From: Flavobacterium terrigena
GTDB lineage: Bacteria; Bacteroidota; Bacteroidia; Flavobacteriales; Flavobacteriaceae
NCBI RefSeq assembly: GCF_900108955.1
Contig: NZ_FNYA01000001.1
Coordinates: 672,722 to 736,721, forward strand
Direction of reading: 5' to 3'
DNA length: 64,000 nt
Made by a program: the position numbers and the translations under genes. The notes beneath the pieces are model-generated. The model made no database searches, had not been told where the DNA came from, and saw only the letters and a program-made list of their open reading frames with translations. Within the stretch, counting starts at the first letter, position 1, and every line of letters begins with the position of its first letter. Below are positions 1 to 9,077 of the stretch, piece by piece.

Positions 1-157
1 CATGTTCATTTATAATCTCAACAGAATTATCCATACTTCCATCATTAACCAAAATACATTCCCAATTAGAATAGGCTTGATTAATAACTGATTGTAATGT
101 TTCTTTTAAGTATTTTTCCTGATTATATACCGGAATAATTATGGAAACTAAGTTCAT
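1..157 (-). CDS. Glycosyltransferase family 2, N-terminal fragment (runs off window start)
   Basis: Only the first 52 or so codons lie in the window. They read as the start of a GT-A fold, family 2 glycosyltransferase: the opening strand SIIIPVYNQEKYL, then LQSVINQAY, then LVNDGSMDNS, which is the nucleotide-binding loop region of the family. The ATG is at 155-157, 12 bases after the stop of the preceding GT4 gene, so this is probably the next gene of the same polysaccharide operon. The acceptor and sugar cannot be told. The family call rests on the first 50 residues only. Confidence 0.8.
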   Translation of the reverse strand, partial: MNLVSIIIPVYNQEKYLKETLQSVINQAYSNWECILVNDGSMDNSVEIINEH

Positions 158-169
158 ATTTTCTCGATA

Positions 170-1426
170 TTATAAATTAGAATAAATGCTTGACCATTTC
201 TCATTGATAACTTTTTGACTATAATTTTCTTCAACAAATTTAAAACAATTATTACTCATTTCTTGAATAACAGCTCTGTTTTCATTTAGAAACAATAGCT
301 TTTCCACAACTTTATCAATTTCAAATTCGTTAAATAAAAATCCGGTTTCGTTTTCTTTTATAGTGTATTTAACTCCACCAGAATCGTAGGCAATTACGGG
401 AAGGCCGCAAGCTTGCGCTTCAAGTGTGGCTAAACCTTGTGTTTCTCTTCTTCCATCAGGTAAAGGAACGGCTGCAAAAACGTATAAATCAGAATTTAAA
501 TACATTTCTTTAATTTCCGATTGTGTTTTTTTACCAACAAGTTTGATGTTTTCAGATAAATTATATTCTTGAATTAATTGTTCTAAATTGCTTCTTTCAT
601 CACCATCGCCAATAATATCCAAATGAATACCAACGCCTTTTTTTATAATTTGGTTTACTATTTCAATAAGATATTTATGTCCTTTCACTGGATCAAATCT
701 GCCAACATTAATCAATTTTAAAGTTGTATTTGTATTTTTTATTCGATTTAATGAATTAAAAAAATTCGTATCTACTCCAACAGGAACAATTTTCAATTTC
801 TCTGTCGGACAATCTAATTGTTCAATTTTATCTGCTAAATATTTTGTGTTAGCTGTGATTACATTGGCGCTTTCAAACAACAAATCGTAATATCCATCAT
901 TAGGAATAAAACCGTGCATTGGAAAAAAAGCATCGTGACCATGAAAAGTAGTGATTACTTTAGCTTTATAATTGCATTTCGCTTTTAAAACATCAATTGG
1001 GAATTTATTATTACCATATTGAATATGGAAAATAGTGTTTGAATTATTGAATTGCTTGTAAAAATTCCAATAGAAAATCCAGCTAAAGCTTTTCTCTTTT
1101 TGAAATTTGTAGAAATTAAAAATGCTCTTTAATCTGCCTAAATTCAAGATAAATAAACTGAAAATTTTTAAAAATCGAATGGGTTTATTTTTAGGAATTG
1201 TAGCTTCTTCAATAATAATTAAATCCTTTAATTTATGTTTTAAAAGTAGTTCTTCGTGTAAACTCTGCTTAAAATCTAAGACTTTATTCACCAAAATTAC
1301 CACATCATAATTGAGTTGGATTGCAGTAATTATTTGAGCAATAATAAAAGTTTCAGATACATGAGGAAACTCACTAATCTTAAAAACAATTTTCTTTTTA
1401 TTTTTTCTATTTTTTTTAATCTCCAT
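170..1426 (-). CDS. Glycosyltransferase family 4 (GT-B fold)
   Basis: This is a retaining GT4 enzyme that adds a sugar to a lipid-linked glycan on the cytoplasmic face of the inner membrane. The C-terminal half has the nucleotide-sugar-binding signature: KLINVGRFDPVKGHKYLIE, then ETQGLATLEAQACGLPVIAYDSGG with the E-x7-E pair. The N-terminal half has FPHVSETFI and TTFHGHDAF, typical of colanic-acid-type GT4 enzymes. An upstream in-frame ATG at 1504 would overlap the previous gene by 70 bases. The ATG at 1426 (MEIKKNRKN) follows that gene's stop by 8 bases and gives a normal length of about 418 residues, so I use it. The gene belongs to the wzm-wzt operon. The specificity is unknown. Confidence 0.85.
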   Translation of the reverse strand: MEIKKNRKNKKKIVFKISEFPHVSETFIIAQIITAIQLNYDVVILVNKVLDFKQSLHEELLLKHKLKDLIIIEEATIPKNKPIRFLKIFSLFILNLGRLKSIFNFYKFQKEKSFSWIFYWNFYKQFNNSNTIFHIQYGNNKFPIDVLKAKCNYKAKVITTFHGHDAFFPMHGFIPNDGYYDLLFESANVITANTKYLADKIEQLDCPTEKLKIVPVGVDTNFFNSLNRIKNTNTTLKLINVGRFDPVKGHKYLIEIVNQIIKKGVGIHLDIIGDGDERSNLEQLIQEYNLSENIKLVGKKTQSEIKEMYLNSDLYVFAAVPLPDGRRETQGLATLEAQACGLPVIAYDSGGVKYTIKENETGFLFNEFEIDKVVEKLLFLNENRAVIQEMSNNCFKFVEENYSQKVINEKWSSIYSNL

Positions 1427-1434
1427 TTTATGAT

Positions 1435-2451
1435 TTAAGCAATTAGATGCCCAAATTTTATTTTTTTTATGATGAAAATTACAATAAAACTCAATGAAAA
1501 ACAAGCTAAAGAAATTATTAAAATACCAAGTATTGGATTTATAAAAAAGGCACTCATACCAAGTATTGCAAAAATAGTAAGTACAAACGGATGAATTAGA
1601 AAAATTCCGAAACTACACGCGTCTAATCTTGCAATAATAGGTTTTGCTTTTTCATTTATGTTTTCGATTTTAGAAAAAAGAAGAAAAACTCCAACTGAAA
1701 CCAAAAGTGTATTGATACTTATATAATCATAAAAATGATCAAAGAATTTATTGTTTTTGAAACTAAAATAATATGTTCCGAAAATGGTTATAAATACTCC
1801 AATTAAAATTAATGATAAGGAAATGATTTTATTACTTTTTACATAATTTTTCAAATAATAACCTAAAATAAAATAACCTAAGAAACCTGAAAAATAGGAT
1901 AAATTAATTTTCGGAAAATAAATATTCACACCTGGAATAGCTAGTAATAGAGTAAATACCCAAACAATTAAAAAATACGAAACATCTTCTTTTTTAGAAA
2001 ATGCAATCCATTTTTGAAAGATGGGTGTTATTAAATATATTCCAATTAAAGAATAAACGAACCACAAATGATATTCGCTTCCATAGAAAACATCTTTTAC
2101 TATTTTAGTAATATCAAATGCTTCGTTTGTAAAAACAAATCTATTTGTTAAGCTATAAAACAAGGACCAAAACAAAAATGGCGGAATTATTTTTCCTAAC
2201 CTATTTTTTAAAAAATCTTTAATTTCACTTTGTCTGCCTAATAATAAAGAACCGCTGATCATAAAAAAAACAGGAACAGCATATCTACTTATACTGTCAT
2301 AAAAGTTGGCTGCATGCCAATCAGAATTTGATATTTTCCCGATTTCAACAACAAGAGGTCCAGACACATGAATCATTATAACTGATAATGTGGCTAAAAT
2401 TCTTAAAATTGAAATCCCGAAATTTGTTTGAGTTGTTTTACTTTTATCCAT
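1435..2451 (-). CDS. Membrane acyltransferase, family 3 (O-acetyltransferase)
   Basis: This 338-residue protein has about ten hydrophobic segments and opens with the family 3 signature RILATLSVIMIHVSG, whose His is the proposed catalytic residue, followed by AVPVFFMISGSLLL. Members of this family transfer acetyl (or other acyl) groups onto surface polysaccharides or peptidoglycan across the inner membrane. The gene sits between a GT2 and a GT4 gene in the wzm-wzt operon, so O-acetylation of the exported glycan is the likely job. It is one of three family 3 acyltransferases in the window (also 4034-5170 and 24679-25668). The acyl donor and site cannot be read from the sequence. Confidence 0.85.
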   Translation of the reverse strand: MDKSKTTQTNFGISILRILATLSVIMIHVSGPLVVEIGKISNSDWHAANFYDSISRYAVPVFFMISGSLLLGRQSEIKDFLKNRLGKIIPPFLFWSLFYSLTNRFVFTNEAFDITKIVKDVFYGSEYHLWFVYSLIGIYLITPIFQKWIAFSKKEDVSYFLIVWVFTLLLAIPGVNIYFPKINLSYFSGFLGYFILGYYLKNYVKSNKIISLSLILIGVFITIFGTYYFSFKNNKFFDHFYDYISINTLLVSVGVFLLFSKIENINEKAKPIIARLDACSFGIFLIHPFVLTIFAILGMSAFFINPILGILIISLACFSLSFIVIFIIKKIKFGHLIA

Positions 2452-2488
2452 TAAAAAGAATGTACTTACAATTTACTTTTATTATTAA

Positions 2489-3406
2489 TTAGTCAACCGA
2501 ACGACCTAATACCATTTTAATATACTTTTTATTTATTTTTAGAAAAAAATTAAAATCCCAAAGTAAAATACTCTTGAAGTATAAAATTACAAATAGCGAT
2601 AATTGCTTTTCTTTATTGTGTATGGCATGATTTAATACCTTTTCAATGATAATTTTTCTAGTAAATTTATCTAAAAAGTTGAGTTTGTTTTTGATTAAAT
2701 ATTGATAAAACTGAAATCTGGCTAAAAATAATTTATCATTCACTTTTTCCGTTTGACCAGATAAACTTTCAGAAGAAATTCTAACAAAAACAATTGCTTC
2801 ATTTATACTGAAGATATTTTTTTTTGCTGATAAATCTAAAACAATCTTATCATCACTATAAAATGCGGAAGGATAATTTGTGAATTTATATTTTAAAAAT
2901 TCCTTTTTATTGAAAACAAATTCTGATAAGGAACCTCGTGTTTTTCCATTGATTTTTCTTGAAATATATTCAATTCCCAATTCAAATAACGGATTTGTAT
3001 ATACTTCTGACAGAACATTATCAATCTGATTAATTACTTTAGTTGCATATCTAACTACATAACTCTTTTCATTAATTTCAGGATAATTTTCATAAAATTC
3101 GGCAACTACATTTTCACTTAAATAGTCGTCATCGCCCAATATCATAAACCATTTTTCATCTTCATCTAACAACTCAATACAACGTTCCCATTGTTGAGAT
3201 AAACTTGTTCCACCCACATTAGTTTCGAAACGATGGTATTTAAAATCGAAATGTCCTTCAAATTGTTTCAATACTGTGCTACAATCTTCTGGACTTGCAT
3301 CATCACCAATATAAACTCTAAATCGCTTATCGGTTTGGTTAGCCAATGATTGCAATGCAGCTTCAAAAAAAGCAAGTTTATAATATGGAATAATTATGGC
3401 TAACAT
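2489..3406 (-). CDS. Glycosyltransferase family 2
   Basis: This is a GT-A fold enzyme of 305 residues. The N-terminal strand LAIIIPYYKLAFFEAAL and the loop YIGDDASPEDC hold the nucleotide-binding aspartates. FMILGDDDYLSENVV carries the metal-binding DxD, here as DDD. The second half is rich in Lys, Phe and Ile, as usual for the acceptor part in AT-rich genomes. The start ATG at 3406 follows the stop of the hexapeptide acetyltransferase gene by a few bases, and the gene lies in the left polysaccharide operon. It probably adds one sugar of the ABC-exported glycan. Donor and linkage are unknown. Confidence 0.87.
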   Translation of the reverse strand: MLAIIIPYYKLAFFEAALQSLANQTDKRFRVYIGDDASPEDCSTVLKQFEGHFDFKYHRFETNVGGTSLSQQWERCIELLDEDEKWFMILGDDDYLSENVVAEFYENYPEINEKSYVVRYATKVINQIDNVLSEVYTNPLFELGIEYISRKINGKTRGSLSEFVFNKKEFLKYKFTNYPSAFYSDDKIVLDLSAKKNIFSINEAIVFVRISSESLSGQTEKVNDKLFLARFQFYQYLIKNKLNFLDKFTRKIIIEKVLNHAIHNKEKQLSLFVILYFKSILLWDFNFFLKINKKYIKMVLGRSVD

Positions 3407-3413
3407 GAGAAAT

Positions 3414-4022
3414 TTATTCTATTACTTTAATTATTTTGGCAGGAATTCCTCCAACAACTGTATTTGCTGGAACGTCTTTTGTGACAACAGCGTTTGTAGC
3501 AATAATTGCGTTTTCACCAATTGTTACTCCAGATAAAATAGCAACGCCATCACCTATCCAAACATTATTTTTTATTACAACTGGTCCTTTTGAAAATAAC
3601 TTTCTTTTTTCTGGTGGCAATTGAAGTGCTTCTAAAGAAGTGTCGCCATGATCATGATCGGTTATATAAATTCTGCTAGCAAGCAAGCAATTATTTCCTA
3701 TTTCAACTTTATCAATACAGCCAATATGCACATCTGTACCAAAACTAACATTATTTCCAATACTTATGGAAGGAGAAAATTTTTGATTTTCATATGATTC
3801 AATTGCTTCAATTCTTAATCGGTGAGAAGCCCAAAAGTTTTTACCAAACTGCATGAATTGCGGATTTAATATACTATAATCCTTTCCCAAACCAAAACCA
3901 ACACCAAAGCTTTTGAATTGTTTTTTAAAACTTTCAAGTTGTTGCTGTTCCTTTTTGCGTTGCAAATCTTGTAGTTGCAAAAAGAGATAGTTTAAGATTT
4001 TATTTTTGAGTTTTCTAATCAT
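3414..4022 (-). CDS. Hexapeptide-repeat (left-handed beta helix) O-acetyltransferase
   Basis: This 202-residue protein has a helical, Gln/Lys-rich N-terminus (residues 1-40). A left-handed beta helix follows, with hexapeptide repeats such as ISIGNNVSFGTDVHIG and VVIKNNVWIGDGVAILSGV. It ends with the terminal module IGENAIIATNAVVTKDVP and VGGIPAKIIK. The family includes WcaF, CapG-like and maltose/galactoside O-acetyltransferases, which use acetyl-CoA in the cytoplasm and act as trimers. The motif YITDHDHG has the conserved catalytic-type His. Within the operon it most likely acetylates a sugar of the same glycan before export. The acceptor is not known. Confidence 0.87.
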   Translation of the reverse strand: MIRKLKNKILNYLFLQLQDLQRKKEQQQLESFKKQFKSFGVGFGLGKDYSILNPQFMQFGKNFWASHRLRIEAIESYENQKFSPSISIGNNVSFGTDVHIGCIDKVEIGNNCLLASRIYITDHDHGDTSLEALQLPPEKRKLFSKGPVVIKNNVWIGDGVAILSGVTIGENAIIATNAVVTKDVPANTVVGGIPAKIIKVIE

Positions 4023-4033
4023 TGTTTTTACTG

Positions 4034-5170
4034 TTATTTTGCTTCATCACCGCTAATAATCTTGGTGAAGATATTCTTCTTTTTAATAAAATAACTTTCA
4101 AAATAGGTATACGAAATACTTGAAATAATTATTGTGGTTGCTACGGCTACAAACATTTGAATAAATATATTTGAAATATTATAGTTGTATAAAATCTTTA
4201 ATGTTAACATTATCGCAATTGGATGAAACATATATATACCATAGGATATTTTACCTAAATAATGAAACACCTTATTTTCTAAATTTACGATTGTATTTTC
4301 ATTTGCAGCTAAATTTATAATTATTATACCAAATAACACTGCATAAAACTCAAAATTCACAAATGGAACTTCTATTCCTTTAAGAATGAAAACCGCCAGA
4401 ATTAAAAAGGTTGCTATTTGAAAATACTTAGAAAAAAGTAATTCTAATATTTTGTTTTTTTCGAACAAAAAAATGGCAAATAAACCACCAATGGCCATAC
4501 AATCTATACTAAAACTATTAAAAATCTCTTTTGTTTTTTCTAAAGAATCATTCCAAAACACATAATTTTCTAAAAGATTGAAAACGAATATTTTAATGAT
4601 TAAATAGCCAACAATTATTGAAATTAATAATCTTTTTTTGTTTTTGACATTTTTGATTAAGATTGGCCAAATCAGGTAAAATTGTTCTTCAACTCCAACT
4701 GACCAACTTTGACTTGCGTATGGAATTGGAGGGAAAATTATTAAGGCAATATTGGGCAAAAACATGATAAAGAATAATAATTTAAACGGTAAATCATTAA
4801 AAATCATCCCAGACCATTCACCCAAATTGAAAAATGATATTTTTGGCAAAACAAAAAAGCTTAACAAAATAATCAAATAATACAAAGGCCATATTCTTAA
4901 AATACGGCGCATATAAAATGATTTTATAGAAATTGTTTTGGTAAGTTTTTCTTCAACTAATAAAAGATAAGTGATTAAAAAACCACTTAAAACAAAAAAC
5001 AAAACCACACCTAAAGGTCCAATTTGTTGAACTGTTGGATTCTCCCAATGGTTTTTAAAACCAAGTATCTTTTTAAACTGTTCTAAATGATGAATAATTA
5101 CAAGAAATGCAGCTATAAATCGGATCCCATTTAGATTAGGAAAATATATTTTATTTGAATTTTCAATCAT
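4034..5170 (-). CDS. Membrane acyltransferase, family 3 (OafA/YrhL type)
   Basis: This is a 378-residue polytopic protein of the OafA-like family. It has FPNLNGIRFIAAFLVIIHH near the N-terminus (the R and HH are conserved), GVVLFFVLSGFLI, YMRRILRIWPLYYL, and SWSVGVEEQFYLIWP in the middle, all classic family blocks. These proteins modify O-antigen or other surface glycans with acetyl or acyl groups at the inner membrane. It lacks the periplasmic SGNH domain found in longer family members. It lies in the left export operon between a GT4 gene and the hexapeptide acetyltransferase gene. The substrate is unknown. Confidence 0.9.
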   Translation of the reverse strand: MIENSNKIYFPNLNGIRFIAAFLVIIHHLEQFKKILGFKNHWENPTVQQIGPLGVVLFFVLSGFLITYLLLVEEKLTKTISIKSFYMRRILRIWPLYYLIILLSFFVLPKISFFNLGEWSGMIFNDLPFKLLFFIMFLPNIALIIFPPIPYASQSWSVGVEEQFYLIWPILIKNVKNKKRLLISIIVGYLIIKIFVFNLLENYVFWNDSLEKTKEIFNSFSIDCMAIGGLFAIFLFEKNKILELLFSKYFQIATFLILAVFILKGIEVPFVNFEFYAVLFGIIIINLAANENTIVNLENKVFHYLGKISYGIYMFHPIAIMLTLKILYNYNISNIFIQMFVAVATTIIISSISYTYFESYFIKKKNIFTKIISGDEAK

Positions 5171-5187
5171 TATTTTTTTCCTAAATG

Positions 5188-6501
5188 CTAATTCAACATT
5201 TCGTTTTTCAAAATTTCACCTACAGCTTTCATTGAAGAAAACTGTTCCACTTGTTTTACTGCATTTTCAGAATATTGTTTGTATTCTTCTGTAGTTAATT
5301 CTAAAATTGTTTGTATCCCTTTTGCTAAATCAACGCTGTCTTTTAGCATCGCTTTGTAGCCATTAAAACCCGTAATTACCATATTATTCACTACACCCAT
5401 ATCAAATCCAACTACTGGTGTTCCACAAGCTAAGGCTTCCGAAACCATAAGCGGACCAGAATCTTCTATTGAAGAATTTACAAAAACATTAACTGACTGA
5501 TATAGTAAAGCGAGTAATCTATAATCTTTAATAAAATCGATATGTTTTTTTGAAAAAGGGATTTCATCAAATGATTCCGAAACATCTCTTGAAACAATAA
5601 TTACCTCAACCCTATTTTTTTCATCGGCACTCAAATTCTTTTCTAAAATTTTTAAAGATTCAACCAAATATTCAAATCCTTTTCTTTTAGCTTTGGCATT
5701 TTGACATCCCATTAATATGTAAAACTTATGGTCTTCTAATTCAAAAATTCTTTTGGCAATGTCTCTATTTTTATTATTAAATAGTTTTACATCAATCAGA
5801 CTATTAACATTAAGTATTACATCCTGATTTTTATATATTTTAGATTCTTTTGCCTGATTTAGTGTCCAACCAGAACCAGCAAGTATTTTAAATTTTCCTG
5901 CCTCAGCATTTTTAAGTTTAATGTCAAAATTTATTTTTGCCAAATCTTTTCCAAATTCGCTTAAAATGGCAGGGCAAGTATTACATCCATTAATATAACC
6001 TTTACAATCCCAAGCAAAATGGCATCCTCCAGTAAAGTGGTTCATATCAACGGTGATAGTATAAACCTGTGCTTTTGTTACTTTTTGTAAATTAAGTAAA
6101 TCTGTTGAATTCATAAAATTATCAGTCATTCCAGAATAGATAAAATCAGGTGTAAAACCTATTAAATCAACAATTCTTTCCGCTGAAACATTTACAGAAG
6201 TTTCATCAACACTAATAAAATCATAATTTAAATCGAATTTTATCTTTGGTGTAGGTTCTTGTTTTTTTAGCTTCTGTTTTATTTTTAACAAGAGAAGTTC
6301 AAGAATATTTTTTCTTTTAAAGGGTTTAGGAACATCAGTATAAGCAACAATAAAATCATCAGATTTTGTTTTATTTTTAACCAACATTTTCACTTGGAAA
6401 CCATCAGAAACAAAATGTTTTGCTAGTCTGTAAACGGCTTCATAGGCTCCGTTAACATCTCCCGATGAAAGTAATAGTATTTTTTTCTTTACTTGCTCCA
6501 T
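5188..6501 (-). CDS. Glycosyltransferase family 4 with Cys-rich motif
   Basis: This GT-B enzyme of 437 residues overlaps the end of wzt by 13 bases, so the two are probably translationally coupled. The GT4 signature is near the C-terminus: SSIEDSGPLMVSEALACG followed by TPVVGFDMGVVN, with the E-x7-E spacing. Around residue 155 it has a Cys/His-rich stretch, GGCHFAWDCKGYINGCNTCP, in which four cysteines precede a Pro. The gene at 29001-30206 has a related stretch. This block is common in one GT4 subgroup and could bind a metal, which is my inference. The sugar donor is unknown. Confidence 0.87.
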   Translation of the reverse strand: MEQVKKKILLLSSGDVNGAYEAVYRLAKHFVSDGFQVKMLVKNKTKSDDFIVAYTDVPKPFKRKNILELLLLKIKQKLKKQEPTPKIKFDLNYDFISVDETSVNVSAERIVDLIGFTPDFIYSGMTDNFMNSTDLLNLQKVTKAQVYTITVDMNHFTGGCHFAWDCKGYINGCNTCPAILSEFGKDLAKINFDIKLKNAEAGKFKILAGSGWTLNQAKESKIYKNQDVILNVNSLIDVKLFNNKNRDIAKRIFELEDHKFYILMGCQNAKAKRKGFEYLVESLKILEKNLSADEKNRVEVIIVSRDVSESFDEIPFSKKHIDFIKDYRLLALLYQSVNVFVNSSIEDSGPLMVSEALACGTPVVGFDMGVVNNMVITGFNGYKAMLKDSVDLAKGIQTILELTTEEYKQYSENAVKQVEQFSSMKAVGEILKNEMLN

Positions 6502-7739
6502 TGAATTGGCATTTTAAAAATTCCGTTTTCACTATCACCATACTTAAATTCATCTTGAGCAATATTGACAATACTTAAATTGGTTTTTTCCATAGGAAAA
6601 TCTAAAACTCTTACTTTTGGAATATCTAAGGCCAAGCCAATTTTGTAGAAATTTGCTATTAAAGTATCACCCGGTAATTGAACAACCCATTCCGTAGTTC
6701 CAGTAAAATCTAAATCTTTTCTATTGATAAAAACTACATTTTCAAATTTATCCAAGATAGAAAAATTCAATCTTGCTCCTTTATTTAATAACGTGTTTCT
6801 TAAAGTAATATGAATACAAATTTCTTGATCCGAAAAATATTCTATAACATCTTTTCCATCTTTATCTTTTAAAACAACTTTTAAAATTTGAGCTTCTTTA
6901 TTTTCATCTAAATCATAGCTAATTCCAGATTGTTGCTCGTTAGAAGAATAGTTTAAAAGATAAGAATCTAAAGTTGAATCAATATTTCCATCATGAATTA
7001 ATTGACCGTGATGTAACAACAATCCTTTGTTACACAATTTTTTTACAGCATCTAAGTTATGACTCACGAACAAAACCGTTCTTCCTTCGCCTTTACTTAC
7101 ATCGTTCATTTTACCTAAACATTTCTTTTGGAAATCGGCATCACCAACGGCTAAAACTTCATCTACAATTAAAATTTCAGATTCTAAATGTGCGGCAACA
7201 GCAAAAGCTAATCGCACATACATTCCAGATGAATAACGTTTCACAGGTGTGTCAATGTAACGTTCAACTCCAGAAAAAGCAATAATTTCGTCTAATTTTC
7301 TTGCAATTTCGTGCTTACGCATTCCTAAAATAGCTCCATTCAAAAAGATGTTTTCTCTACCCGTTAGTTCTGGATGAAATCCTGTACCCACTTCTAACAA
7401 AGAAGCAATTCTTCCTTTTGTATAAATTTTACCTGTCGTAGGTTGTGTAACTTGACTTAATATTTTTAATAAAGTTGATTTACCAGCTCCGTTTCTTCCA
7501 ATAATTCCAATGGAATCACCTTGGTTAATTTCGAAATTAATATCTTGTAAAGACCAAACATAATCGCTTTCGCCTTTACTACTTCTATCATTCGCTTCGC
7601 CAATTTTTAAAAACGGATCTTCCGCACCACGCATTTTATACCACCATCTTTTCATATCATCTTTTATGGTACCTGTTCCTACAAGTCCCAAACGATATTG
7701 CTTAGATATATTTTCCGCTTTTATAACTACTTTACTCAT
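6489..7739 (-). CDS. wzt: Polysaccharide ABC transporter ATPase with C-terminal glycan-binding domain (Wzt)
   Basis: This is the nucleotide-binding subunit of an O-antigen/teichoic-acid-type exporter. Walker A is GRNGAGKST (residues 81-89), the signature is YSSGM (169-173), Walker B is ILIVDE (189-194) and the switch His is in FVSHN (about 227). Residues 250-416 form an extra beta-rich C-terminal domain. In Wzt of E. coli O9a this domain binds the finished, modified O-antigen and makes export specific for it. It pairs with the Wzm permease at 8220-9077, but a four-helix-bundle gene now separates them. Start at ATG 7739, about 11 bases after the end of the inverted repeat. Confidence 0.95.
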   Translation of the reverse strand: MSKVVIKAENISKQYRLGLVGTGTIKDDMKRWWYKMRGAEDPFLKIGEANDRSSKGESDYVWSLQDINFEINQGDSIGIIGRNGAGKSTLLKILSQVTQPTTGKIYTKGRIASLLEVGTGFHPELTGRENIFLNGAILGMRKHEIARKLDEIIAFSGVERYIDTPVKRYSSGMYVRLAFAVAAHLESEILIVDEVLAVGDADFQKKCLGKMNDVSKGEGRTVLFVSHNLDAVKKLCNKGLLLHHGQLIHDGNIDSTLDSYLLNYSSNEQQSGISYDLDENKEAQILKVVLKDKDGKDVIEYFSDQEICIHITLRNTLLNKGARLNFSILDKFENVVFINRKDLDFTGTTEWVVQLPGDTLIANFYKIGLALDIPKVRVLDFPMEKTNLSIVNIAQDEFKYGDSENGIFKMPIQWSK

Positions 7740-7749
7740 TTCTTTTTAG

Positions 7750-7778
7750 TGAGTTGTGAATAGTGAATAGTGAATAGT
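7750..7778 (+). repeat. Left terminal repeat of the first four-helix-bundle cassette
   Basis: The stretch is made of the word GTGAATA in tandem, preceded by GTGAGTT. It is an imperfect inverted copy of 8190-8219. Confidence 0.75.
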
Positions 7779-7810
7779 TGGCTTTCCATACTAATCACTA
7801 TACATATCCA

Positions 7811-8158
7811 CTATTTTTTTAATAAATAATTTTTAAAACCAATTAACAATTTATTAAGTACTATTAATTCGTTTTCTATAATTTCATTCCTAACAACATA
7901 TTTCAATCTAAGTGAAATCAAATATTGTGTTTCAACTTCCGCCAAAGAACCAATCGCAATATGTATAAACTGAATCAGCTCTTTATCACTCTTTCGCCCA
8001 GATCCTTCCGCAATATTTGATGGAATTGAAACCACAGCTCTTCTTATTTGATTTGTCAATCCGAATTTTTCTGAATCTGGAAAATCATTTGTCATTTGAT
8101 AAATTGACTCCACCAAATCCATACTCTTTTTCCAAACCTCTAAATCCTTATGATTCAC
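7811..8158 (-). CDS. Four-helix-bundle protein (S23 / 23S rRNA intervening-sequence protein family)
   Basis: This 115-residue, wholly helical protein carries the family hallmark VSIPSNIAEGSGRKS in the middle and begins HKDLEVWKKSMDLVESIY, a common opening for the family. The family was first found inside intervening sequences of 23S rRNA genes. It also includes Avd, the accessory protein of diversity-generating retroelements, and free-standing copies of unknown role are frequent in Bacteroidetes. It has no place in polysaccharide export, yet it splits wzm from wzt. The repeats on both sides suggest it arrived as a cassette. Its molecular function here is not known. Confidence 0.9.
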   Translation of the reverse strand: MNHKDLEVWKKSMDLVESIYQMTNDFPDSEKFGLTNQIRRAVVSIPSNIAEGSGRKSDKELIQFIHIAIGSLAEVETQYLISLRLKYVVRNEIIENELIVLNKLLIGFKNYLLKK

Positions 8159-8189
8159 AATCTATATTTCTTTTCACTTTTCAAAACCC

Positions 8190-8219
8190 CATTCACAATT
8201 CACTAATCACAATTCACTT
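8190..8219 (-). repeat. Right terminal repeat of the first four-helix-bundle cassette
   Basis: Read on the minus strand this is a run of GTGAATT, GTGATTA, GTGAATT and GTGAATG words. It starts at the base after the TAG stop codon of wzm. Confidence 0.75.
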
Positions 8220-9077
8220 CTAAACCGTATCCATAAAGGTTTTTTGCGTTTTATTAAAAACTAAAATCCCTAGAAATAAAATTACTATTGAAAATATGGA
8301 TGGATATACTAAAGAATACGCATCAAATGAACCAATACCAATATAAGCATATCGCATATATTCGAATAAACCAACAAGCGGATTCCAATCTAAAACCCAT
8401 TTGAAATTTTCAGGCACTGCTGAACTTGGATAAATAACTGGTGTTGCATACATAAATAGTTGTATTCCAAATCCGATTAATTGATTTAAATCTTTGTACT
8501 TTGTAGTCATTGAAGATAAAATAAGTCCAATTCCCATAGAGATCAATGCCATTAATAAAATGACAAATGGAGTTAACAATATCCAGATATTAGGAGTGAT
8601 TTTATTGATTAAAGTATAATAAACGATAAAACACACAAACAATAAAAATTGCACTCCAAATTTCATTAAATTAGAAATCACAATGGTTAAAGGCATTATT
8701 AATCTTGGAAAATAAACCTTTCCAAATATTCCTGCATTCGCATTAAAGACTCCAGAAACTGAAGTTAAACAATTTGAAAAATAATTCCACAAAGTAATAC
8801 CAGCCATATAAAAAATTATTTTTGGTGAATCTTCAGTAGACAACTGAGCAATATTACCAAAAATTACAGTAAAAGTAATTGTGGTTAATAAGGGCTGAAT
8901 AAAAAACCATAAAGGTCCTAAAATAGTTTGTTTATAAACCGTAACGAAATCTCTCTTTACAAACAAAACCAATAAATCTCTATAATGCCATAATTCCTTA
9001 AAATTAATATCAAAAAGAGAATGTTCAGATTCTATTACAGTATCCCATTCATTAGTATTCGTTTGCTTTTTTTTCAT
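8220..9077 (-). CDS. wzm: Polysaccharide ABC transporter permease (Wzm)
   Basis: This is the inner-membrane subunit of the ABC-2 family exporter, 285 residues with six predicted membrane segments. The N-terminal amphipathic region ends in LVLFVKRDFVTVYKQTILG, followed by PLWFFIQPLLTTITFTVIFG, both typical of Wzm/TagG/RfbA-type permeases. TPVIYPSSAVPENFKWVLDW and NPLVGLFEYMRYA are the conserved C-terminal blocks. With Wzt (6489-7739) it would move a finished, undecaprenyl-linked polysaccharide to the periplasm. It is the first gene of the left operon, with its own promoter (9195-9224) about 110 bases upstream of the ATG. Confidence 0.95.
   Translation of the reverse strand: MKKKQTNTNEWDTVIESEHSLFDINFKELWHYRDLLVLFVKRDFVTVYKQTILGPLWFFIQPLLTTITFTVIFGNIAQLSTEDSPKIIFYMAGITLWNYFSNCLTSVSGVFNANAGIFGKVYFPRLIMPLTIVISNLMKFGVQFLLFVCFIVYYTLINKITPNIWILLTPFVILLMALISMGIGLILSSMTTKYKDLNQLIGFGIQLFMYATPVIYPSSAVPENFKWVLDWNPLVGLFEYMRYAYIGIGSFDAYSLVYPSIFSIVILFLGILVFNKTQKTFMDTV

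Larger units (their letters stand above)
7741..8219. mobile_element. Candidate four-helix-bundle cassette with terminal inverted repeats
   Basis: The whole gap between wzm and wzt is filled by one unit. The left end (7750-7778) is GTGAGTTGTGAATAGTGAAT plus one more GTGAATA word. The right end (8190-8219) read on the other strand begins GTGAATTGTGATTAGTGAAT and continues in the same words. By eye the two ends match at 25 of 29 positions. The four-helix-bundle gene lies inside. The right end begins directly after the wzm stop codon and the left end stops about 11 bases before the wzt ATG. That it moves as a unit is inferred. Confidence 0.5.

Noticed and set aside
7811..8158. Four-helix-bundle gene as part of a 23S rRNA intervening sequence or a diversity-generating retroelement
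   Set aside because: No rRNA sequence, reverse transcriptase, template repeat or variable repeat is near either copy.
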